Shown: piece by piece, positions 1 to 6,974 of the stretch
Layout of the letters: every line of letters starts with the position of its first letter
Position numbering within the stretch: position 1 is the stretch's first letter
Source of the DNA: Spirochaetaceae bacterium
GTDB lineage: Bacteria; Spirochaetota; Spirochaetia; SZUA-6; Fen-1364
Assembly: GCA_003141795.1 (NCBI GenBank)
Contig: PLNO01000335.1
Span: 1,188-13,746 of the forward strand
Reading direction: 5' to 3'
DNA length: 12,559 nucleotides
The notes under the pieces: generated by a model
The model's database searches: none
Seen by the model: the letters and a program-made list of their open reading frames with translations, nothing else
What the model was told of the DNA's origin: nothing
Made by a program: the position numbers and the translations under genes

Positions 1-1
1 G

Positions 2-493
2 AGCCTCGAGTTCAAGCCGAGGGAGCCGAGGAACCGCGCGCTGCTGGACACATACGCAACGACCCTGCTCATGGCCCAGGAGATCGCGCGCGCCAATGTC
101 GGCATCACGATTGACAACGGCCACGTGTTCCAGATTGGTGCAAACATGTCACAGGCGGTTGAGCTCTGCGGGCGGAGCAAGAAGCTCTTCAATATGCACA
201 TGAACGACAACTACGGCTCCTGGGACGACGATATGATCGTCGGCTCGGTGCGAACGGTTGAGTATCTCGAGCTGCTCTACGTCCTGCGCAAGATCGACTA
301 TTCCGGCTGGCTCTCGATCGACATCTTCCCCTTCCGCGAGGACGCCTTCAAGTCCACCGAAGAGAGCATCGCCGTCCTCGAGCTCTGCAACAACTGGGTC
401 GAGAAGCTCGGCATGAAGAACATCCAGTCGATGATACGGGAGGGTGATGTCACAAAGGTCCTGAAAACGATCAGGACGAGCCTCTACAAGTGA
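2..493 (+). CDS. Xylose-isomerase-like TIM-barrel sugar isomerase/epimerase, C-terminal part
   Basis: The reading frame is open from the left edge and ends at TGA 491-493, so only the last 163 residues are present and the start lies outside the window. Visible motifs fit the xylose isomerase-like / AP endonuclease 2 TIM-barrel superfamily. The first residues hold EFKPREP, the Glu-x-Lys-x-x-Glu-Pro strand that supplies metal and substrate ligands in xylose isomerases. TIDNGH follows (Asp and His on a barrel strand), then FNMHMNDN with a downstream DDD, and a late strand SIDIFPFRED. Family members are metal-dependent aldose-ketose isomerases or epimerases, and some act as lyases on keto-glycosides. 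The exact reaction cannot be named. A strong hairpin lies 32 bases after the stop, and the next gene is on the same strand. The protein clearly differs from the second TIM-barrel enzyme of the window (minus strand, 9458-10315). The family call is firm; the substrate is unknown. Confidence 0.85.
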   Translation, partial: SLEFKPREPRNRALLDTYATTLLMAQEIARANVGITIDNGHVFQIGANMSQAVELCGRSKKLFNMHMNDNYGSWDDDMIVGSVRTVEYLELLYVLRKIDYSGWLSIDIFPFREDAFKSTEESIAVLELCNNWVEKLGMKNIQSMIREGDVTKVLKTIRTSLYK

Positions 494-525
494 TGGCACC
501 CGTCCCGACAGGATTCCGGCAAACG

Positions 526-552
526 CGAAGCCGTCTCATGCAGGCGGCTTCG
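526..552 (+). terminator. Strong stem-loop after the isomerase gene, terminator-like without a T-tract
   Basis: An 11-bp stem (CGAAGCCGTCT pairing with AGGCGGCTTCG, one T-G wobble) closes a 5-base loop, 32 bases after the isomerase stop. No run of T follows, so it does not meet the usual rho-independent pattern. It may end or stabilise the upstream message. A second, smaller inverted repeat (ACAGG, 5 bases, CCTGT) lies at 559-573, between this hairpin and the next gene. I see no convincing promoter in 494-647. Confidence 0.45.
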
Positions 553-647
553 TCGATTACAGGACACCCCTGTCACATTCTGCGCACCACCGTCGCGTGG
601 AGCCTGTTCGAGGGCGCAAGACAAGAGGAATGACGTCAGTGGAACCC

Positions 648-1829
648 ATGAAGAACAATCCAGCACCGCAGATGATCACGCATGAGGAACTGAAGGAGAA
701 GCTCCAGCACTGCGCTGAGCAACTCTCGAGAGACCGCAAGGGTGGGATCCTCATCATCGCCGAAGGGGCCGTGCGCTGGCTGACAGGCATGCGCCACCAG
801 GTCACCGACATCGCCGCCGATGCCGCAAGTCCGGTCAACGTACTGGCCAGGATGGTCCCCGGCGGCTTCGACCTGACATTTGTCGCGGCCCACACGGAGC
901 TCCCCCGACTCAAGGACAGGATCCCGGAAGTCTTCCGTGGGCAGGGGAATGTCGAATTGCAGTTCACCGATGTACTGCCGCGGATCGACCGCACGATCGC
1001 TGTACCACGGCAGCGCACGTATTCGCGGATCCTTGGCACCATTGTCCGCCCGATCATCGGCGGATTCGAGGGGAACCAGTTCAGCAAGCTCAAATGGCTC
1101 TCGGCCTCTTCCACGGCCGCGCTTGTCGAATCCGCCCGTCAGATTCATACGGGCATGAATGGCTTCGAGGTGAGAAACATCGCCCAGCAAAATCTTGGCC
1201 GGAGGGGCATCGAGACGAATCTGATTCTTGTCGCCCTGAAGGGCCAGGAGGGCCACTTCCATCCTCTCTACGAAGAATGCTATTCAGTCGCGGACGATTG
1301 CTGGGTCAAGCTGGTTTGCGGGGCACGGTATTCCGAGCTGATCGTGTCCGCTTCGGTGATGGTGAAGTTTGGCGCCGCCCCCACCGAGGAGGAAAATCTC
1401 AGGTACCGGGCGCTCCAGGAAGCGACAATTGAATACGCCGACTGCTACCGGGAAGGCATGTCGGACGCACAGATCTACGGCGAGATCTATCGAAGATTCC
1501 AGGACGTCGGGGAAAGGTTCGGCTTGGGGGATTTCGCCGACTCCGCATACGCTCATCATCTCGGGGGGCCGACAAGCCCTCTCGGGAACCGCGATTACCT
1601 GATCATGAAAGGCGGGGCAAACTCCGTTTTCCCATGGATGCAGTTTGCCATAAACCCGGTCGAAGTCAGAACGAAAGTGAAGGTCGAGGTCCAGGGAATC
1701 GCGATGCCTGGCGCTGCGCCCTTCATCCTGGACAACTCCCTTTACACTCCAGCGGGCTCCGCGGGATTCACGGGAATAACCACTCGTAATGGGACCAGGG
1801 GAAAGGTCATCGACATCATCCAGCGCTGA
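648..1829 (+). CDS. M24/creatinase-fold protein with degenerate metal site
   Basis: Starting at ATG 648 the protein has 393 residues. GTG 597 and ATG 630 are in-frame alternatives; none has a good ribosome site, and GAGG at 625-628 is too close to ATG 630. The N-terminal half resembles the creatinase/prolidase N domain (LIIAEGAVRWLTGMRHQ near residues 35-51). The C-terminal half follows the pita-bread M24 pattern: GMNGFEVRNIAQ, GHFHP with His near 203 and 205, KLVCGARY, AYAHHLGG near 301-307, AINPVE, KVEVQG. Canonical M24 peptidases bind two metals through two Asp, one His and two Glu. Here the first Asp aligns with Val (KLVCGA), the second with Ser/Ala (VSASV) and the first Glu with Asn (INP). 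A His (303/304) and the last Glu (about 347) seem kept. Creatinase is a known metal-free member of this fold, so a non-peptidase hydrolase or a binding role is plausible. It is not an ordinary Xaa-Pro aminopeptidase. It sits between a sugar isomerase and a kinase remnant. Confidence 0.75.
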   Translation: MKNNPAPQMITHEELKEKLQHCAEQLSRDRKGGILIIAEGAVRWLTGMRHQVTDIAADAASPVNVLARMVPGGFDLTFVAAHTELPRLKDRIPEVFRGQGNVELQFTDVLPRIDRTIAVPRQRTYSRILGTIVRPIIGGFEGNQFSKLKWLSASSTAALVESARQIHTGMNGFEVRNIAQQNLGRRGIETNLILVALKGQEGHFHPLYEECYSVADDCWVKLVCGARYSELIVSASVMVKFGAAPTEEENLRYRALQEATIEYADCYREGMSDAQIYGEIYRRFQDVGERFGLGDFADSAYAHHLGGPTSPLGNRDYLIMKGGANSVFPWMQFAINPVEVRTKVKVEVQGIAMPGAAPFILDNSLYTPAGSAGFTGITTRNGTRGKVIDIIQR

Positions 1830-1857
1830 GCGATCGCCCACCCTTTTCCTTCCGGGA

Positions 1858-2238
1858 TTGAGGGCGAACGACACATCCGATCTTCACGAGTTCGATCACT
1901 TCTTTCGACGGTTCCCTGCATCGCACTCACCCTCGGGGAGGAAGGCGCATTACTGCTGACGCGCAACGGGTGTGTGCGGGGACATGTGCCGGCCGCTGCC
2001 GCGGTCAATCCCATCTGCGCCGGTGATGCCTTCGTCGGGGGATTCCTGGCGGCGCTTGACCGCGGCCGAAGAGATCTCGAAACCTGCCTTCGGTGGGCAG
2101 TCGCCGCGGGGACATCGACAGCGTGCGGGTGCGGTTGAGGAGCGGGGCAGGATCTTCCACCTGGAGAGCATGCCGCACGCCGCGATCCGGCAGCACGCCG
2201 ACCGTGACTGGCAGGGGCGAGATGCAAGGGCCGCTTAG
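1858..2238 (+). pseudogene. Decayed PfkB-family sugar kinase, C-terminal remnant
   Basis: This fills most of the 480-base gap after the M24-like gene. In the frame of codon 1926-1928, bases 1917-2135 encode a clear PfkB C-terminal core: LTLGEEGALLLTRNG, then NPICAGDAFVGGFLAALDRG, then LRWAVAAGTSTA, ended by TGA at 2136-2138. The frame one base further on continues the family pattern (ERGRIFHLE and on) to TAG 2236-2238, which implies a frameshift around 2110-2137. Upstream, a third stretch (LRANDTSDLHEF, about 1858-1893), again in that second frame, may be the strand that precedes this core; that part is weak. The anion-hole motif of 1-phosphofructokinase/tagatose-6-phosphate-type kinases is normally GAGD; here the first Gly is Cys, while the catalytic Asp remains. 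The N-terminal two thirds, with the substrate-binding part, are absent. I see no start codon or ribosome site. It is best read as a dead gene. The rest of the gap (1830-1857, 2239-2309) holds nothing I can name. Confidence 0.75.
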
Positions 2239-2309
2239 ACCGAAACCGCCTGCACCGACAAGACGGCGGCGCTTGGCGACATCAGGGTGGACAACGCGCC
2301 TCGAGACAC

Positions 2310-3266
2310 TCAACCCCGTTCTGCCTGGGCTATCTTTCGAAGCTCGTCGAACGACGCCCCCTCCAGGGGGATCTGGCGGTGGAAGACTTCCGCAATGACG
2401 GCAAGCCATCCGAAGATGAAGTACAGCCAGCCGTCCTCGACGTGGAGGCCTTGCGCCTTCTCTTGCGCCTTGGCCTGGTGGAGGAAGTCCAGCTCCCCAC
2501 GGTAGTTGAAATCCCAGACGAGCCCGCTGCGGGGGAAGACCGCGGCATCGGTGATGGGCGAGCCCGGAGCATCCTTGCCGAGCCCCGTCGCATTGGCGAC
2601 GAGGGACCCCGCGGGGAGCCTGGCCATGATCGCGTCGTTGTCAGCGGGAGAGGGCGTCAACACGTACTCGATGGGGACCGTGAGGGATTGTCGGGCATGG
2701 ATGGCCTTGATCTCGGCAAGACGTCCGGGGCTGCGGTTGGAAACGAAGATGCGCGAAGGGGTGTTCGTGCCGCGCGATGGGTTCGCGAGGAACGAGCTCA
2801 GAGCGATGCTCGAGCCGCCGGCTCCGAGGATGAACGCATGTGCTCCGGTCCGTTCCCAGTGGCGTGCGGGCAGAAACGCTTCGACCGCGCACCCACTGGT
2901 GATGGCGTCCTTCGCAGCGCCGATGAGCCGCCCGTCCTTTTTCGCAATGGCGCTCACTTCTCCCATGAGCGACGCGAAATCGTCGAGCTCGTCGAACATG
3001 TCCCTGCAGGCGTGCAGCAGGTCGATCTTGTGCGTCGTGACCAGGGCGCCAAGGGAGTGAGGGTCGTCGCGGATGAAGCTCACGACCTGACGGTAGCGCT
3101 CGGGAGAATCATGGAGCAGGAGATCGATGCCCTTGAGCTCGCAGTCTCCGAAGCCGAGGGCGCGAGCCCACGCCGGGAAGACGCGCATGATCATCGATTT
3201 TGTCGTGCTCACACCGATGAAATACATCGTCGGCCGTGTTGCCGGGGTCAACCTTAGTTCGCTCAT
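2310..3266 (-). CDS. Divergent shikimate-dehydrogenase-fold NAD(P) oxidoreductase
   Basis: 318 residues, slightly longer than the roughly 270-290 of AroE. ATG 3264-3266 is preceded by AGGAG at 3273-3277 with good spacing. The N-terminal substrate domain keeps the order of shikimate/quinate dehydrogenases. VTTHK places the catalytic Lys at 80, and GAAKDAITSG puts an Asp at 120 where AroE has NTDG. A Rossmann segment follows (FILGAGGSSIALSSFL, 146-160), then SNRSPGR after the second strand, like the NRT motif of NADP-binding AroE. NATGLG (225-230) and WDFNYRGELDFL (251-262) match NATPLG and D-x-x-Y-x-P. Shikimate-binding residues are not kept: the N-terminal HSxSP becomes STTKSMI and the C-terminal Gln-Ala is missing, so the substrate is probably not shikimate. 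It lies after the terminator of the transport operon, with a 217-base upstream region, and is convergent with the kinase remnant. It probably acts on a cyclic or sugar-derived hydroxy or keto compound. Confidence 0.75.
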   Translation of the reverse strand: MSELRLTPATRPTMYFIGVSTTKSMIMRVFPAWARALGFGDCELKGIDLLLHDSPERYRQVVSFIRDDPHSLGALVTTHKIDLLHACRDMFDELDDFASLMGEVSAIAKKDGRLIGAAKDAITSGCAVEAFLPARHWERTGAHAFILGAGGSSIALSSFLANPSRGTNTPSRIFVSNRSPGRLAEIKAIHARQSLTVPIEYVLTPSPADNDAIMARLPAGSLVANATGLGKDAPGSPITDAAVFPRSGLVWDFNYRGELDFLHQAKAQEKAQGLHVEDGWLYFIFGWLAVIAEVFHRQIPLEGASFDELRKIAQAERG

Positions 3267-3431
3267 CCTGGTCTCCTGTTTCGATTACAAATGCCGTTTT
3301 CATCCGACATCAATCACTTCCTTCACATACGCCTATTCTGGATGAGCTGCAGCCCCTCAATGCGTCGGATCGCCCATGCCATAGCGATGCGGTTTCGAAA
3401 GCTCTGTCATCAAGTCCGCTTGCGGCATACT

Positions 3432-3462
3432 AAAACGGGGAAAGGGCTTGCGCCCCTCCCCC
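3432..3462 (-). terminator. Rho-independent terminator of the transport operon
   Basis: On the minus strand, 21 bases after the binding-protein stop, a GC stem forms: GGGG then GGGC (loop GCAA) pairing with GCCC then CCCC, with a small internal loop. It is followed directly by GTTTTA. This is a standard intrinsic terminator and separates the import operon from the shikimate-dehydrogenase-like gene downstream. Confidence 0.75.
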
Positions 3463-3483
3463 GCCTCTGGTCGCGAAACGCGC

Positions 3484-4446
3484 CTAGTACGACTCGTTCA
3501 TGTACTGGCTGACATTGTCCGCCGTAACGGTCACGCTCGGCTCGATGTTGTCCTTCTGGAACTTTTCTCCCATCAGGATCTTCTTGGCAAGCTGAACCGC
3601 CCGTCCTCCCAGCGAGGGGAAGTACGCCATCGAAGCGCCATAGAGCGGGTCTTTCTGCGCCATCATGTTGTAGGCGGTCTTTCCTCCGCCCGTGCCAGTG
3701 ATGAACTGGATGTCGGTGCGCTTGGCGTTCTTGATCGCCGTCAGGGCGCCGACCGCCGTCTCATCGTCCTGCGTGTAGACCGCGTCGATCTTGGGGTACG
3801 CGGGCAGGATGTCGGACATGGACTTCAGGCCGGCCTGCTGGTTGAACTCACCGTCGCCTTCGACAAGGATCTTGATCCCGGGGTAGTTCGCCTTCAGGAC
3901 GTCCACGAACCCATTGTAGCGCTGCAGATCGATCGGGGTGCCCACGTAGCTCCTGAGAACCGCGATCTGCCCCTGGCCCTTCAGACGGTCTCCGATGTAC
4001 TTCGCCGCGTTCTTTCCGCACTGCGCATTGTCACCGCCGTAGAAGACGGTGTACTGGTCGCCCTCGATTGCGCGGTCGATGATGAACAGCTTGGTGCCGG
4101 CCTTGAAGATGGACTGGGCAATGGGGGTCATGAGCGTACCGTTGCCCGGCAGACACATGATCATGTCGTAGCCGCCGCCCTTGAAAGTGGTCATGATGTT
4201 GAGCTGATCAGCATCGTCGACCGCGTTCTTCACGGTGAACTCGAACTTGTCCGTGTCCTTGGCGATTTCCGCGTTGACCGAGTCGAGCAGCTTCGCCTGC
4301 CATGCGTTATTGGCTGGAGGCAGTGAAATGGCGACTCGGAACTTCTTGGCCCCTGTCGCCGCCCCTTCCTTCGCGCCGTTCGCGAATACCGCGAGGCAGG
4401 GAAGCAGCACGAGAGCCGCTACCAGAGCGAGCACACGTCGTTTCAT
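3484..4446 (-). CDS. Periplasmic sugar-binding protein of an ABC importer (RbsB-like)
   Basis: 320 residues, the usual length for the family. ATG 4444-4446 follows AAGGAGG (4453-4459) at 6 bases. The signal peptide is MKRR plus a hydrophobic stretch to AVFA, with likely cleavage after Ala22. Cys17 sits in LLPC, which is a poor lipobox, so a lipoprotein is less likely. The mature protein follows the type I periplasmic binding fold (Peripla_BP_4). The first strand is KFRVAISLPPANNAW, where Asn and Trp line the sugar pocket in relatives. GGYDMIMCLPGN and LFIIDRAIEG come next (Asp-Arg contacts sugar hydroxyls in RbsB), then IAVLRSYVGTPIDLQRYNGF, AVYTQDDETAVGAL, and GGRAVQLAKKIL near the end. It should capture a monosaccharide, cyclitol or sugar acid for the permease and ATPase encoded just upstream in the operon. 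It is the last gene of the operon, before the terminator; in many Rbs-type operons the binding protein comes elsewhere. Confidence 0.92.
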   Translation of the reverse strand: MKRRVLALVAALVLLPCLAVFANGAKEGAATGAKKFRVAISLPPANNAWQAKLLDSVNAEIAKDTDKFEFTVKNAVDDADQLNIMTTFKGGGYDMIMCLPGNGTLMTPIAQSIFKAGTKLFIIDRAIEGDQYTVFYGGDNAQCGKNAAKYIGDRLKGQGQIAVLRSYVGTPIDLQRYNGFVDVLKANYPGIKILVEGDGEFNQQAGLKSMSDILPAYPKIDAVYTQDDETAVGALTAIKNAKRTDIQFITGTGGGKTAYNMMAQKDPLYGASMAYFPSLGGRAVQLAKKILMGEKFQKDNIEPSVTVTADNVSQYMNESY

Positions 4447-4477
4447 ACCGGTCCTCCTTGAAAAAGATGTGTTCTCA

Positions 4478-5467
4478 TTACCGCTCCCGTCTCTGCATGA
4501 GCACCGCGAAGAGGATGACAGCTCCCTTCACTGCGCCTGAAAGATAGGGCGATATATTGAGCATGATCATCATATTGTTGACTATCCCGAGGATGATGAA
4601 GCCAACAATGGTTCCCACGAGCCTTCCCCGTCCGCCGTTCAGCGACGTGCCTCCGACGATGACGGCGGTGATCGCCTCGAACTCGTACTGGTTACCCGAC
4701 GTCGCCGCCGCCACTGCGGCCATGCGCGACATCTCGATGGTTGCCGCGATCCCCGTGCACAGCCCCACCATCATGTAGGTGGCGATCCTCACACGGTCCA
4801 CCTTGATCCCCGAGTACAGGGAGGCGTTCTCGTTCCCCCCGACGGCGAAGACGTACGTGCCGAACTTGCTCCGTGTGAGCACGATGTGGAAGATGATGGC
4901 GAGTGCAATCACCACGATGAAAGGAATGGGCACGCCGAAGACCGATCCGTTTCCAATGCCGGTGAACTGCGGGATGTTGTTCCCCATCACCGTGGCGCCG
5001 CGCATGAAGTACATGACGAGAGACCGAGCGATGATCCCGACGGCCAGGGTCACGATGAAGGGCGGCAGCTTCGCCTTGGTGATGATGATCCCGTTGATGA
5101 AACCGAAGCTCGTCGCCACGGCAAGACAGGCGAGGATGGCGAAGGGCAGCGGGATGAGCGGCGAGCCGTCGGGGTTCACCATGCGCTGCAGGAGGATGAG
5201 CACGGCGCCCGCAGTCGCCATGACGGGGCCCGAGGAGAGGTCGATCCCGCCCGCGATGATCACGAACGTCATGCCCAGCGCGATGGCGCCGACGGTGGAG
5301 GTGTTGCGGAGGATGTTGAGGAGGTTGTCGGGATGGAGGAAGCGCGGTGCGAACAGGCCGCAGATCCCGATGATCACGACGAACACGACGAGGACGCTGT
5401 AGTTGCGCCAGACCTTCTTGATGAGCTCGAGCAGCCAGTTTCCCGACGAATGTTCCAGGGCTTCCAT
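4478..5467 (-). CDS. Sugar ABC transporter permease (RbsC-like)
   Basis: 329 residues with many hydrophobic segments, the first at about 25-40 and the second at about 59-73. This is the expected topology of the BPD_transp_2 family (ribose, xylose and galactose-type importers). Conserved family signatures are visible: GMTFVIIAGGIDLSSGPVMA (65-84) and ITAVIVGGTSLNGGRGR followed by GTIVGFIILG near the C-terminus; the latter region contacts the ATPase. ATG 5465-5467 follows GGGAGAG at about 5 bases, and only 13 bases separate it from the ATPase stop, so the two are co-translated. The binding-protein gene begins 31 bases downstream. A single permease gene suggests a homodimeric channel, as in RbsC. 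Residues that would define the substrate cannot be read from sequence. Confidence 0.92.
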   Translation of the reverse strand: MEALEHSSGNWLLELIKKVWRNYSVLVVFVVIIGICGLFAPRFLHPDNLLNILRNTSTVGAIALGMTFVIIAGGIDLSSGPVMATAGAVLILLQRMVNPDGSPLIPLPFAILACLAVATSFGFINGIIITKAKLPPFIVTLAVGIIARSLVMYFMRGATVMGNNIPQFTGIGNGSVFGVPIPFIVVIALAIIFHIVLTRSKFGTYVFAVGGNENASLYSGIKVDRVRIATYMMVGLCTGIAATIEMSRMAAVAAATSGNQYEFEAITAVIVGGTSLNGGRGRLVGTIVGFIILGIVNNMMIMLNISPYLSGAVKGAVILFAVLMQRRER

Positions 5468-5480
5468 TGTTCTCTCCCGT

Positions 5481-6974
5481 CTACACGTCTGTCGCGTAAT
5501 ACATGATTTTTTCCTCCGTCATCTCCGACGCCGGGAGGGACCCGGTGATCCGTCCCTCGTGCATGATGATGACACGCTGGCAGATGCTGAGGATCTCCGG
5601 CAGGTCCGAGGAGACGATGACGACGGCCACGCCCTCCGCTGCCAGCTCCCGTATGATGCGATAGATCTCCTGTCGTGCGCCGACGTCCACCCCCCGGGTG
5701 GGCTCGTCGAGGACGAGCACCCTGGCGCCGGAGAGAAGCCATTTCGCAAGGGCTACCTTCTGCTGGTTGCCGCCGGAGAGGTTGCTCACGTTCTGAGACG
5801 GGCTGCTGCACCGGATGGCGAGGCGCTGGATCATGCCCCTCGTGTTGGCAAGCGTTGCCGTACGGCCCTTGAAGAACCCCTTCGACTTCTCCCACGCGAC
5901 GTAGTTGGAGTTTTCCGTGATGTCCCTGCAGAGGACGAGCCCCGTCTCCTTGCGGTCCTCCGTCACGAAACCGAGATCCGCGCGAATGGCGTCGATGGCA
6001 TTCCTCAACGTGACGGGCTTTCCCTGGACGAGCACCGTTCCCGTGCGCGGCTTGCGGATGCCGAAGATCACCTCCATGAGCTCCGTGCGTCCGGCTCCCA
6101 CGAGCCCGCTGAAGCCGAGGATTTCTCCCCGGCGCACGGAGAAGCCGACCCCCTTGAGGAGGTCGTCGGAAACGTCCTTGACCTCGAGCATGACAGCGGA
6201 CGGGTCTCCCGAGAAATCGGAGGACCGGGATTCCTGGACGTCACGGCCGACCATGAGCGCCGCAAGATCGTGTGCGGTGACCTCCGAGACGTTCTTCGTG
6301 GCAACCAGGGACCCGTCGCGCAGGACGGTGACCCGGTGGCAGACGTCGGTGATCTCCTTCAGGCGGTGGGAGATGTAGACGACGGAGATTCCCTGCGAGC
6401 TCAACGTACCGATGAGATCGAAGAGGACCCTCGTCTCCTTTCCCGTGAGCACCGACGTGGGCTCGTCCATGACGAGGAGCGCAACATTGAAGGAGATGGC
6501 CTTCGCGATCTCCACCATCTGCTTCTGGGCGATTTTCAGATCGCGCACCTGACGCTTCGGCTCGATCTTCTCCCCCAGGCGGTAGAGGATGGCTGCGGCA
6601 TCGTCGTTCATCTTCTTGAAGTTGACGAGGCCCGAGGCGACCCGCGGCTCCCTGCAGAGGAAGATGTTCTGGGCGACGGTGAGCTCGGGGAGGAGGTTCA
6701 GCTCCTGGTGGATCATGGAGACGCCGACGCCCTGCATCGAAAGCGGCGTGGAGCCGCGGCGCATGACGTTCCCTTTGAAGACCACGTCGCCGCTGTCCTG
6801 CGCGTGTATCCCCGCCGTGATCTTCATGAGCGTGGATTTTCCCGCGCCGTTCTCCCCGCACAGGCCCATGATCTCGCCTTTCTGCACGGCGAAATCGACG
6901 TCGTGGAGGACCCTGACGCCGTAGAAGCTCTTGCTGATCCCCCGCAGCTCCAGCATGGGATCGACCGTCTCCAT
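5481..6974 (-). CDS. Sugar ABC transporter ATPase with two nucleotide-binding domains (RbsA/MglA-like)
   Basis: 497 residues from ATG 6972-6974, whose A is the last base of the upstream gene's TGA (TGATG, translational coupling). GTG 6975-6977 in the same frame is an alternative. The first ATPase domain has Walker A GENGAGKST (40-48), Q-loop HQELNLLPELTV, a signature region LKIAQKQ that is far from LSGGQ but usual for this family's first half, Walker B VALLVMDEPTS and switch ISHRL. The second domain has a degenerate Walker A (GLVGAGRTEL, no Lys), an intact signature LSGGNQQ, Walker B VLVLDEPTRGVDVGA, and no switch His (VSSDLPE). This asymmetry is normal for RbsA/MglA-type proteins, in which one ATP site is catalytic. 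It powers import through the adjacent permease. The C-terminal MYYATD also fits the family. Confidence 0.95.
   Translation of the reverse strand: METVDPMLELRGISKSFYGVRVLHDVDFAVQKGEIMGLCGENGAGKSTLMKITAGIHAQDSGDVVFKGNVMRRGSTPLSMQGVGVSMIHQELNLLPELTVAQNIFLCREPRVASGLVNFKKMNDDAAAILYRLGEKIEPKRQVRDLKIAQKQMVEIAKAISFNVALLVMDEPTSVLTGKETRVLFDLIGTLSSQGISVVYISHRLKEITDVCHRVTVLRDGSLVATKNVSEVTAHDLAALMVGRDVQESRSSDFSGDPSAVMLEVKDVSDDLLKGVGFSVRRGEILGFSGLVGAGRTELMEVIFGIRKPRTGTVLVQGKPVTLRNAIDAIRADLGFVTEDRKETGLVLCRDITENSNYVAWEKSKGFFKGRTATLANTRGMIQRLAIRCSSPSQNVSNLSGGNQQKVALAKWLLSGARVLVLDEPTRGVDVGARQEIYRIIRELAAEGVAVVIVSSDLPEILSICQRVIIMHEGRITGSLPASEMTEEKIMYYATDV

Noticed and set aside
631..638. Palindrome TGACGTCA at the 5' end of the M24-like gene
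   Set aside because: A single 8-base palindrome with no partner site and partly inside possible coding sequence; not enough to call regulatory.
2379..3257. Open plus-strand frame of 292 codons
   Set aside because: It is antisense to the shikimate-dehydrogenase-like gene, which has clear catalytic and nucleotide-binding motifs and a good ribosome site.
3284..3313. Possible minus-strand promoter TTGATG, 18 bases, TGTAAT before the shikimate-dehydrogenase-like gene
   Set aside because: The boxes match fairly well, but the predicted start falls on the ribosome binding site, leaving almost no leader, so I do not list it as a feature.
3393..3400. Palindrome TTTCGAAA, with a related TTCGAA at 10333-10338, as a shared operator
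   Set aside because: The common core is only six bases and is expected by chance several times in a window of this size.
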